In this document: positions 1 through 5,339 of the stretch, in pieces
How the letters are laid out: every line of letters begins with the position of its first letter
How positions within the stretch are numbered: position 1 is the first letter of the stretch
Origin: B120-G9 sp034659895
GTDB lineage: Bacteria > Zixibacteria > MSB-5A5 > GN15 > FEB-12
DNA: 5,339 bases
Assembly: GCA_034659895.1 (NCBI GenBank)
Contig: JAYEIF010000031.1
Coordinates: forward strand, 1 to 5,339
Reading direction: 5' to 3'
Translations under genes and position numbers: made by a program
The notes under the pieces: generated by a model
What the model was told of the DNA's origin: nothing
What the model saw: only the letters and a program-made list of their open reading frames with translations
Database searches by the model: none

Positions 1-2055
1 TTTGCGACGATATTCGACATTTAAATAACCGTCGAGTACATATCGTTTAGCAAAATTAATACGATTTTTAATAGTGATTGTGCGATTCTTTTCATGATAA
101 TCCAGCGCACCTAACCAATCCCAGTAGTCAGAGATCGCCCAGTAATAACCAACATCATTGATATACCTATCACCGCGCTCAAAGTTACCAATTCGGAATG
201 GCAAAAAACCGGAATGGCGACCTTTCTTCAAAGGAAATACATAGTATGGGAAATAAAGCAATGGGACCCGACCAAGGTAAAACACCACAGGTCGGCAAAT
301 CATCTTTTCACCTTCAATAAGTTTCATTCGTGATGACTTAAAATGGTAATGCGGTTCTTTAGCATCGCAGGTTGTGTAATAACCGTCATCAACATAGAAT
401 ATATTTTTTTTCTCTCGGAAGAGTTTTTTCCCGTAGTATATTCCTTCTTCATATTCCGATTTTGACTGGATGATTCTCCCTTTTTCAGTCTCTGTCGAAT
501 ATTCAAGAAAATCACCATACAATTCATCATCGCCGTCACGCAGAATCACAGGGATAGTGGCAGGTTGCAGCTCTTTAGCTAACGACGGTAATTCCTCAGT
601 CTCCACAGAGTCCAGTTCCAGTGGTACCTCCTCTGCTGAGTATGCTTTAACTAATCTTTTGTGCGTATTAAATCGAACATCATTAGCAACAAGCGACATA
701 TTTTCAGAGCGCACTTCACATTCATGTAGCAAATAAATAATCGAGTCGACCAAACTGTACTCGACAAACTTTCCGCTGTATTCCACACTGTCAATATATG
801 CCATAGGCAATGTATCCGATGGCGACACGACATCCGGAATATAGATAGAGTCGGCTGAGTCTGACGGTTGTTCTTGATTACTCACCATACTGTCAGCCAT
901 CTCTTCGGAAAGCTCTTCCAATGCTAAGACACTATCAGGCACACTTGAACTGTCTGTAGCCTCGGTTTGTTCTGAAACTTCCTTTTGGGTAGAATCTGAT
1001 AGACTGTCCAGCATCTGATTAGAAAGCAAGCTATCGGAGATTTCAACATCTGTTGTGTCCCGCAACTTGCCTGTCAAGTAAACACCAACAACACCTCCTG
1101 TCACTTTTACGGACTGGAGCTTATTTTCTTCTATTTGAAATCGAATAGTATCGCCGGAGACAGAATTCTCGTTGTACATCCGCCCGCCGCGCATTGATGG
1201 ATAATACCACGAATAAGCCTGATCGTAGCAGAGGACATTATCCATTTGCCCGTCAATGAAGTTAAGCGAAATTATTCGACCGGATAATATTGAACGATCA
1301 GAATAAACGCCAGCGCTATCGATTGATTCAAAGAATTCTCCATAAGCAGAGTCTATAACATCAACATGCTCGAAATACTCGCCATCGAATTTCACTGAAA
1401 TAAACTCTCCGGTTATCTCAGATTGCTTTCTTCGTACTACTGAATTTTCGTAAAGATCTAAGGTGTTTTCCTCCATCAACATTATAGCACAGGGTCCTTC
1501 GGTGGAGAAGTTCTGTGATGTAATGATAGTGTTTCCACTGGCTTCAGCTCGACTTTGCTCTTTTCTATACTGGACAAAATCAGCAATAATCTCAATCATT
1601 TGGGATGTGTCAGGATACTTTAGATAAATTACCGGTCGGTCTTCCATCTCAAAGGTCTTAGTCTCACGATTATAGAACGCATGAACACCCACCCCGAAAA
1701 GTGAATCGGCGTATGACCATAGTTCAACACGAGAACCGCGCGCTGTAGCTTCACCCGATATGATATCGTAGTAAACAGAGTCAGCTTTCAATTGGAATTC
1801 GGCATCATCAACAAATACGTGGCCTTTAAGATTGATATATTTGTCTTTTACGTATTTCGCTGAGTCACAGAACATTCGACCAGTCTCGGTAGAAAATACT
1901 GCATTGCCATTAGCAAATGTAACCCATTCGTTATGAATCTCAAGCATCTTCCCTTCGTCAGCTTGTTCCAGAACCACACGGTTTCCTTTTTGAGCTGCCG
2001 TTGAGAGACCTGCCAGCAAGCAAAGCGTTATCAATATACCGCCCCACTTACTCAT
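1..2055 (-). CDS. lptD: LPS-assembly protein LptD (OstA), C-terminus outside the window
   Basis: This is the outer-membrane component of the Lpt machinery, which inserts lipopolysaccharide into the outer leaflet. The frame is open for 685 codons from the ATG at 2055 to the window edge, with no stop. Residues 1-21 look like a Sec signal peptide (MSKWGG, a hydrophobic stretch, then LSTAA/Q). Residues 25 to about 335 resemble an OstA-like periplasmic module with repeated beta-strand units (RMFCDSA, LKADSVYYD, GDTIRFQIEENKLQSVKVTG). Residues 338-420 are a Ser/Asp/Glu-rich linker. A second OstA-like unit follows at about 423-540. The LptD hallmark block spans about 555-625 (YYTTCDA, EPHYHFKSS, VPLLYFPYYVFP, GRHSGFLPF) and leads into the first barrel strands (YYWAISDYWDW, RYVLDGYLNVEY). 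Cysteines at 563 and 587 fall in this block. The start overlaps the upstream alaX stop by 8 bp and has no clear Shine-Dalgarno, so translational coupling is likely. The family is clear; the two-module N-terminus is longer than in E. coli LptD. Confidence 0.92.
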   Translation of the reverse strand, partial: MSKWGGILITLCLLAGLSTAAQKGNRVVLEQADEGKMLEIHNEWVTFANGNAVFSTETGRMFCDSAKYVKDKYINLKGHVFVDDAEFQLKADSVYYDIISGEATARGSRVELWSYADSLFGVGVHAFYNRETKTFEMEDRPVIYLKYPDTSQMIEIIADFVQYRKEQSRAEASGNTIITSQNFSTEGPCAIMLMEENTLDLYENSVVRRKQSEITGEFISVKFDGEYFEHVDVIDSAYGEFFESIDSAGVYSDRSILSGRIISLNFIDGQMDNVLCYDQAYSWYYPSMRGGRMYNENSVSGDTIRFQIEENKLQSVKVTGGVVGVYLTGKLRDTTDVEISDSLLSNQMLDSLSDSTQKEVSEQTEATDSSSVPDSVLALEELSEEMADSMVSNQEQPSDSADSIYIPDVVSPSDTLPMAYIDSVEYSGKFVEYSLVDSIIYLLHECEVRSENMSLVANDVRFNTHKRLVKAYSAEEVPLELDSVETEELPSLAKELQPATIPVILRDGDDELYGDFLEYSTETEKGRIIQSKSEYEEGIYYGKKLFREKKNIFYVDDGYYTTCDAKEPHYHFKSSRMKLIEGEKMICRPVVFYLGRVPLLYFPYYVFPLKKGRHSGFLPFRIGNFERGDRYINDVGYYWAISDYWDWLGALDYHEKNRTITIKNRINFAKRYVLDGYLNVEYRRK

Positions 2056-3238
2056 TTGACACCAACTGTTCAATCAATTTTTTATTCTGTTCGAAAAATG
2101 ATTGTTTCGCACCGCCCAACTGCGCCATGTGTTTGTTTCCGCCTCCCTTGAGACCACATTCAAATCCAATCTGCTTGACAAGATTATCAGCATGCAGATT
2201 ACATTCAGGAGCTGTGGCAATTATCAATCGATTATCTACAAGAAGAAATGATATTCCATTTATTTGTGTAGCTACTTGTATTGCCAGAGAACTTGTCAAT
2301 TTTGAATCAAGATCGTGAATTACAGCAAGAACAACATTATGTTTCCCAAACTGATTTGCTGTATTTACTAATGATTGCACTCTGATTGGCAATATATCTT
2401 TCTGAAGTTGATTAACCTGATGCTTTAGCCCCTTGTTATCAGCAACCAGTTTATCTGTTTTTTCAATAATATCATCTACACCACAGGTCATATTATGCGA
2501 CAAATAATCAGTAACCTCAAAACGACGTTTGTAATCCTTGAATGCTTGAGCTCCAATAAGAAACTTTACAAGTATATGTCCCCTCATTTTCTCAGTGCCA
2601 ATGATTTTTATGATTCCCACTTCAGCCGTAGAACTACAATGTGTGCCACCACAAGCTGTATAATCGTATTCGCCAATAATGATGATTCGCAATGTGCCTT
2701 CACGTTTAGGCTTCTTTCGCAGTGGAATGGTGTCTAATTCCTCACTTTCAAGGAACTTTATTGTTATTTGGTAATTCGCAAATACGATTTCATTAGAGAT
2801 GTCTTCCACCGCTTGCAATTGGTCATTCGTTATAGAGGCTTCTTCTAATTCAACCGCAGCGTATTGTTCGCCTAAGTGTACTGAAACTGTTTTCCAACCG
2901 AAGAGCCGCGAAAAAGCCTGACTGAGAATATGCTGTGCGGTATGTTTTTGGGAGTTTGCTATACGCCGTTTTTTGTTTACCACACCATGCACTAATTGTC
3001 CGATTTTTCCAACCGGCTCGTTTGAAAGATGCAATACTTCACCATCACTGGATTCTATAACTTCTTCAATAGTTAGCTCTCCCAACTTACCAATATCATA
3101 TGATTGTCCCCCCGAAGTTGGATAGAATGCTGAGCGGTCAAGAACAGTATAATGTCGATTGTCAAATTTTCCCGATTCAACTATTCTGGCATCGAATTCC
3201 AGCAACATCGAATTATTATAATATAACCGTTCAGTCAT
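2048..3238 (-). CDS. alaX: AlaX-type alanyl-tRNA editing protein with C-terminal DHHA1-like domain
   Basis: The family hydrolyses Ser- or Gly-tRNA(Ala) in trans, correcting mischarging by alanyl-tRNA synthetase in the cytoplasm. From the chosen start the protein has 396 residues. Visible are the AlaX/AlaRS opening strand (MTERLYYNNSMLLEFDARI), the FYPTSGGQ loop at about 38-45, the zinc-ligand pair H99 and H103 (HTAQHIL), and the second pair C196 and H200 (CGGTHC). A heptad-like helical stretch lies at about 255-290, and a DHHA1-type end carries GGG at 365-367 followed by MAQLGG. This matches the long AlaX form, which keeps the synthetase's C-Ala-like domain. There is no aminoacylation domain, so it is not AlaRS. 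An in-frame ATG at 3316 would add 26 residues that do not look like AlaX, overlap the FAH gene by 23 bp and lack a ribosome site; I prefer 3238. All four metal ligands are present, so the enzyme should be active. Confidence 0.93.
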   Translation of the reverse strand: MTERLYYNNSMLLEFDARIVESGKFDNRHYTVLDRSAFYPTSGGQSYDIGKLGELTIEEVIESSDGEVLHLSNEPVGKIGQLVHGVVNKKRRIANSQKHTAQHILSQAFSRLFGWKTVSVHLGEQYAAVELEEASITNDQLQAVEDISNEIVFANYQITIKFLESEELDTIPLRKKPKREGTLRIIIIGEYDYTACGGTHCSSTAEVGIIKIIGTEKMRGHILVKFLIGAQAFKDYKRRFEVTDYLSHNMTCGVDDIIEKTDKLVADNKGLKHQVNQLQKDILPIRVQSLVNTANQFGKHNVVLAVIHDLDSKLTSSLAIQVATQINGISFLLVDNRLIIATAPECNLHADNLVKQIGFECGLKGGGNKHMAQLGGAKQSFFEQNKKLIEQLVSNE

Positions 3239-3252
3239 TCTATTAACAGCAA

Positions 3253-3256
3253 CTCC
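3253..3256 (-). promoter_or_regulatory. Possible Shine-Dalgarno of alaX
   Basis: The minus strand reads GGAG here, 14 nt before the ATG at 3238. The spacing is longer than usual, so the site is only moderate support. The alternative ATG at 3316 has nothing comparable in front of it (TTCTCTAATC precedes it). Together with the AlaX-like sequence beginning at MTERLYY, this favours the internal start. Confidence 0.35.
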
Positions 3257-3293
3257 ACTCAACTCATCTAAGATTATCCATTTATTGTACACA

Positions 3294-4085
3294 TCAATTT
3301 TTATCTGATTCCACATAGTTGATTAGAGAACCAACATTTTCAATACGGACTTCCATTTTGTCACCAGCCTTCATCGGGGAAATTCCTGATGGTGTCCCAG
3401 TTGAAATGAGATCGCCGGGATTAAGGGTCATAATAGATGAGATGTAACTAATCAGATATGGAATACGAAAAATCATCTGGGAAGTCCGTCCTGATTGCAT
3501 TACTTTTCCATTAAGTACTCCCTCCACCAATATGTCATCATAATCGACATCAGTTACAATCCATGGCCCAACCGGACAGAATGTATCAAACCCTTTTGCT
3601 CGTGTCCACTGGCCATCTACTTTTTGTAGGTCTCTTGCGGTTACATCATTGACGCAAGTAAGACCAAAAATATAGTTGTTTGCTTCCTGCTCATTGACAT
3701 TGCTGGCTGTTTTCCCAATGACTACGCCCAACTCTGCCTCGTAATCTACGCGTTTTGATACAGCAGGAAGTATGATATTTTCATCTTTGCCAATAAGCGA
3801 CGATGGTGGTTTCATAAACAATAACGGCCGTTCTGGTGCTTTATCAGCAGATTGAGACGCCTTAATATGAGCATGATAATTTAATCCAATACAAATAATC
3901 TTGGACGGTTCCACCGTCGGCAGCATTTTACTACCGGAAAGTTCATCCATTGAGATTGAACCGCCCGTCCTTTCATCACTAAGCCACGGAGCTATTTTCA
4001 ATGGAAGGACACTGTCATTTTCAATAATCCCATACTGTGGTTCCGAACCGAGGAACTCATAAAACCGAATAAAACGCTGACTCAT
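3294..4085 (-). CDS. Fumarylacetoacetate hydrolase (FAH) family protein
   Basis: A complete 263-residue cytosolic enzyme of the FAH superfamily. Members are Mg/Mn-dependent and cleave or isomerise C-C bonds in diketo or hydroxy-dienoate acids (acylpyruvase, oxaloacetate decarboxylase, 2-hydroxyhepta-2,4-diene-1,7-dioate isomerase). Residues 1-60 form the small N-terminal domain (RFIRF, YGIIENDSVLPL). The FAH core follows: GLNYHAHI at 67-74, KPPSSLIG at 92-99, metal ligands E116 and E118 in DYEAELG, D147 in NDVTARDLQ, the active-site lysine candidate K164 in RAKGFDTFCPVGPW, and GDLISTGTPSG at 224-234. Every expected catalytic residue is present. Length fits the short FAHD1/YcgM-like type, not full eukaryotic FAH. 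No aromatic-degradation genes are nearby, so the substrate cannot be assigned. The start has only a weak AGAG-like element upstream, but ATG-MSQRFIRF is the usual family opening. It probably leads the FAH-alaX-lptD unit; the next gene starts 55 bp downstream. Confidence 0.93.
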   Translation of the reverse strand: MSQRFIRFYEFLGSEPQYGIIENDSVLPLKIAPWLSDERTGGSISMDELSGSKMLPTVEPSKIICIGLNYHAHIKASQSADKAPERPLLFMKPPSSLIGKDENIILPAVSKRVDYEAELGVVIGKTASNVNEQEANNYIFGLTCVNDVTARDLQKVDGQWTRAKGFDTFCPVGPWIVTDVDYDDILVEGVLNGKVMQSGRTSQMIFRIPYLISYISSIMTLNPGDLISTGTPSGISPMKAGDKMEVRIENVGSLINYVESDKN

Positions 4086-4119
4086 ATTGTAACTCTATCT
4101 ATTAAAAGTGCATTTAACA

Positions 4120-4127
4120 CAAATATA
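4120..4127 (-). promoter_or_regulatory. Candidate -7 element (TATATTTG) before the FAH gene
   Basis: The minus strand of the 89-bp gap between the MATE remnant and the FAH gene contains TATATTTG, an exact fit to the Bacteroidota -7 consensus TAnnTTTG. It would start transcription about 27 nt before the FAH ATG. No TTG lies at the matching -33 distance, and a TATAAT-type sigma70 promoter is not evident either. The element matters only if the host uses Bacteroidota-like promoters, which is unproven. Confidence 0.2.
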
Positions 4128-4174
4128 TCATTAACAATGAATAAATATGTCATGGCCAACTGGGTCAACCAGAA

Positions 4175-4417
4175 TCAAAGCTGCTTCTTCTTCCAATTAT
4201 TTTGCTTGAACCACAGCGCTAAAATGATAGCTTTTATAAATGAAGTTATTGTCAGAGTCCACCATACGCCATTGATTCCCAAATCAAGAGTAAAACATAG
4301 AAAATACGCCAGAGGAATACGAGCTATTGATCCCGGAACTGAAACAATCATGGGAGGAATTGTATCCCCTGCACCGCTGAATGCTCCTTCAAGCACAATT
4401 TCAATAGCCATTACCAT
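4175..4417 (-). pseudogene. MATE efflux transporter remnant, C-terminal fragment (frameshifted)
   Basis: About 78 residues of a MATE-family protein C-terminus, in a different frame from the larger fragment just upstream. It begins around MAIEIVLEGAFSGAGDT, the conserved segment that normally follows the ylrilgls motif. It continues through PPMIVSVPGSIARIPLAYFLCF and GINGVWWTLTITSFIKAIILALWF, the last two membrane helices, and ends in a basic tail (KQNNWKKKQL), as in intact homologues. It has no ribosome site of its own; the ATG codons at 4417 and 4411 are internal methionines of the former gene. Together with 4411-5121 it makes up the C-terminal two thirds of one transporter. Whether the frame break is a real mutation or an assembly error at the hairpin cannot be told from sequence alone. 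Confidence 0.8.
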
Positions 4418-5175
4418 CGTGCCTGTCGGCGCACATGTTGCGACAGGCCAAGTATAATAAGATAATCGATAGCGATGCGTAGAACATCAGGATTATCCGT
4501 GAAAACCGTAGCAATATATTTAGGAAAAATGATAAATGCCAACGAGATTATAAAGGTTAGTCCGATAGCAATACCAGTAGCTCCCCATGCACACCGAGCC
4601 GCACGGTTCGGTTTCCCAGCTCCAAGATTCTGACCGACGATTGTTGAGGCTGCTATTGAGAAACCATAACAGGTAAGAAAAGATAACGACTCCATACGGT
4701 TGCCAATTCCCATCGCAGCGGCTGCAACCTCACCATACTCGTGAACAATTTTGATGAGAAACCAGTATACGACGACAAACACTAATTCCTGACTGGCGAT
4801 TGGTAAACCGATGCGAGTTATCTTTGCCATATCTCTGAAAATAGGCTTGATTCGAAAGATTCTGCTAATTTCAAAACCAAGTCCACCGTGTAACATACGC
4901 AACGAAATCCACAGAACACCAATGAAAACCGAGATACAAGTTGCGAGTGCGGCTCCGGATATTCCCATTGCTGGAACAGGACCAAACCCAAAAATAAACA
5001 ATGGGTCGAGTGCCATGTTGATAAGTATAGTAGCTACACCAACTTTTGTAGGTGTTTTTGTGTCACCGGAGGCTCGGAAAATGGCATTGATAGTTTCTAT
5101 TAGAAAGAATAAAATTGTAACTAGGGCTTGGTGAATAAAGTACCTGTCCGCTTGACAGGCGGGCGCGCCCGCCAA
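4411..5175 (-). pseudogene. MATE family efflux transporter remnant, central fragment lacking its N-terminus
   Basis: A sodium- or proton-coupled multidrug/cation exporter of the MATE (NorM/DinF-like) family in the inner membrane, judged broken. The open frame runs from a TTG at 5175. Its first 18 or so residues come from the repeat element at 5122-5223, and MATE-like sequence starts only near residue 19. From there come LFFLIETINAIFRASGDTKTP, NMALDPLFIFGFGPVPAMGISGAALAT (end of the N-lobe), then the C-lobe with GLPIASQE at 123-130, GIGNRMESLSF at 156-166 and IVGQNLGAGKPNRAAR at 179-194. It ends in YLIILGLSQ, followed by eight residues from an inverted repeat and a stop. Roughly the first 130 residues of a normal ~450-residue MATE protein are missing: in-frame TAG lies upstream of the TTG, and no MATE sequence appears before the element. 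The conserved motifs that remain look undamaged, so decay is recent or the breaks are artefacts. Confidence 0.85.
4421..4448. repeat. GC-rich inverted repeat at the MATE frame break
   Basis: Perfect 8-bp arms, GCCTGTCG and CGACAGGC, flank a 12-nt loop (GCGCACATGTTG). It sits exactly between the two MATE frames. From the last MATE-like codon of the upstream fragment (Gln at 4438-4440) to the ATG at 4411, 26 nt are present, where family members generally have about two or three residues. An insertion of roughly 17-20 nt, not a multiple of three, would explain both the palindrome and the shift. The arms share CCTGTC/GACAGG with the palindrome at 5143-5159. Confidence 0.65.
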
Positions 5176-5223
5176 AGGCGGGGAGATTGTGGTACATAAT
5201 AACTAATTATTTAACAAGCCCTA
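5122..5223. mobile_element. MITE-like element with 17-bp terminal inverted repeats
   Basis: The left end reads TAGGGCTTGGTGAATAA and the right end, on the opposite strand, TAGGGCTTGTTAAATAA: 15 of 17 positions match, the first nine perfectly. A GTACC follows in both arms, after 1 nt on the left and 11 nt on the right. Both ends carry TA, as expected if TA was the duplicated target, a habit of IS630/Tc1-mariner-type elements and their MITEs. At 102 bp it encodes no transposase and would need one supplied in trans. It contains the GC-rich compound palindrome at 5143-5183. It abuts the stop of the upstream tail ORF on one side and the truncated MATE gene on the other. Calling it mobile is inference from structure; other copies in the genome would be needed to prove it. 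Confidence 0.55.
5143..5183. repeat. Compound GC-rich palindrome inside the MITE-like element
   Basis: Three palindromes overlap. CCTGTC-cgctt-GACAGG lies at 5143-5159, the perfect 16-mer GGCGGGCGCGCCCGCC at 5158-5173, and CCCGCC-aaa-GGCGGG at 5168-5182. The last two share an arm, so they would compete as hairpins. This is far more GC-rich than the flanking AT-rich DNA. No T-run follows on either strand, so it is not a canonical terminator, though it could stall transcription. Confidence 0.75.
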
Positions 5224-5224
5224 C

Positions 5225-5339
5225 TTAATCACTATTGCGGTCATTGTTGTTTTTTTCATTATCAATCTTGTCCTTGCGATAATCAGACTTTTCAGTTGGA
5301 GCAGTCGAGGGAGTTTGTTGTTTAGAATTCTTTTGGGGG
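5225..5339 (-). CDS. C-terminal tail of an unidentified protein (5' end outside the window)
   Basis: An open frame enters from the window edge (first full codon at 5338) and runs 37 codons to TAA at 5225-5227. The peptide is strongly polar and rich in Asn, Asp, Lys, Gln and Ser (PQKNSKQQTPSTAPTEKSDY, ending NNNDRNSD). This is typical of a disordered C-terminus, and I do not recognise a family. It is not MATE-like, so it is not the missing N-terminus of the neighbouring transporter. The stop lies one base before the MITE-like element. A second frame is also open here (stop at 5221-5223) but gives a less natural basic and hydrophobic mix. Assignment rests on composition only. Confidence 0.35.
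   Translation of the reverse strand, partial: PQKNSKQQTPSTAPTEKSDYRKDKIDNEKNNNDRNSD

Noticed and set aside
324..833. Short open frames on both strands within the lptD region
   Set aside because: They lie entirely inside the continuous lptD frame, which carries recognisable motifs throughout, and their peptides look like no protein family.
1992..2055. LptD as a lipoprotein with Cys12 as lipobox cysteine
   Set aside because: The residues before Cys12 (ITL) do not fit a lipobox, and a normal signal peptidase I site (TAA/Q) follows at residue 21.
2001..2737. Plus-strand open frames opposite lptD and alaX
   Set aside because: They are antisense to genes with clear family motifs and have no ribosome sites or homology I can see.
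3239..3316. 26-residue N-terminal extension of the AlaX protein from the ATG at 3316
   Set aside because: It does not resemble the family, overlaps the FAH coding region and has no ribosome site; the MTERLYYNNS start matches AlaX openings.
4160..4172. CTGG-gtcaa-CCAG as a terminator after the MATE remnant
   Set aside because: The stem is only 4 bp and no T-run follows on the minus strand.
4137..5134. Plus-strand open frames opposite the MATE remnant
   Set aside because: They are mirror frames of a recognisable membrane-protein sequence; composition is explained by the antisense strand.
5143..5183. GC palindrome as a Rho-independent terminator
   Set aside because: The hairpin is strong but no run of T follows on either strand; it is better explained as part of the repeat element.
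1..5339. CRISPR array, tRNA, rRNA, toxin-antitoxin or defence system
   Set aside because: No regularly spaced direct repeats, cloverleaf-like segments, rRNA-like stretches or recognisable defence proteins were seen.

Overview
The window shows a diderm bacterium with LPS-type outer-membrane assembly. All supportable genes lie on the minus strand, base composition leans AT-rich, and coding density is high. The N-terminal module of the LptD-like protein resembles OstA-like proteins of Bacteroidota and relatives (a cysteine-aspartate-serine signature early on, and many Asp-Ser pairs). I therefore favour a member of the FCB group or an allied, poorly cultured phylum. This is an inference from protein style; no rRNA or marker gene is present.

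Layout in transcription order, from high to low coordinates. (a) 5339-5225 holds the polar C-terminal tail of an unidentified protein entering from outside the window. (b) 5223-5122 is a 102-bp MITE-like element with near-perfect 17-bp terminal inverted repeats, TA at both ends and a GC-rich compound palindrome inside. (c) 5121-4175 is a broken MATE-family multidrug/cation efflux gene. Its N-terminal third is missing at the element, and its frame shifts at a second GC-rich inverted repeat (4421-4448). (d) 4085-3294 encodes an intact fumarylacetoacetate hydrolase (FAH) family enzyme. (e) 3238-2048 encodes an AlaX-type alanyl-tRNA editing protein with a C-terminal DHHA1-like domain. (f) 2055-1 encodes LptD/OstA, with signal peptide, two OstA-like modules and the start of the beta-barrel; its C-terminus lies outside the window.

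FAH, alaX and lptD probably form one transcription unit: they share a strand, the first gap is 55 bp, and alaX and lptD overlap by 8 bp. Their jobs (small-molecule metabolism, tRNA proofreading, outer-membrane assembly) do not form one pathway, so this looks like housekeeping co-transcription rather than a specialised system. I saw no defence system, CRISPR array, tRNA or rRNA. The most unusual content is the pair of palindromic repeats tied to the decay of the MATE gene, and the OstA-like/LptD fusion architecture.
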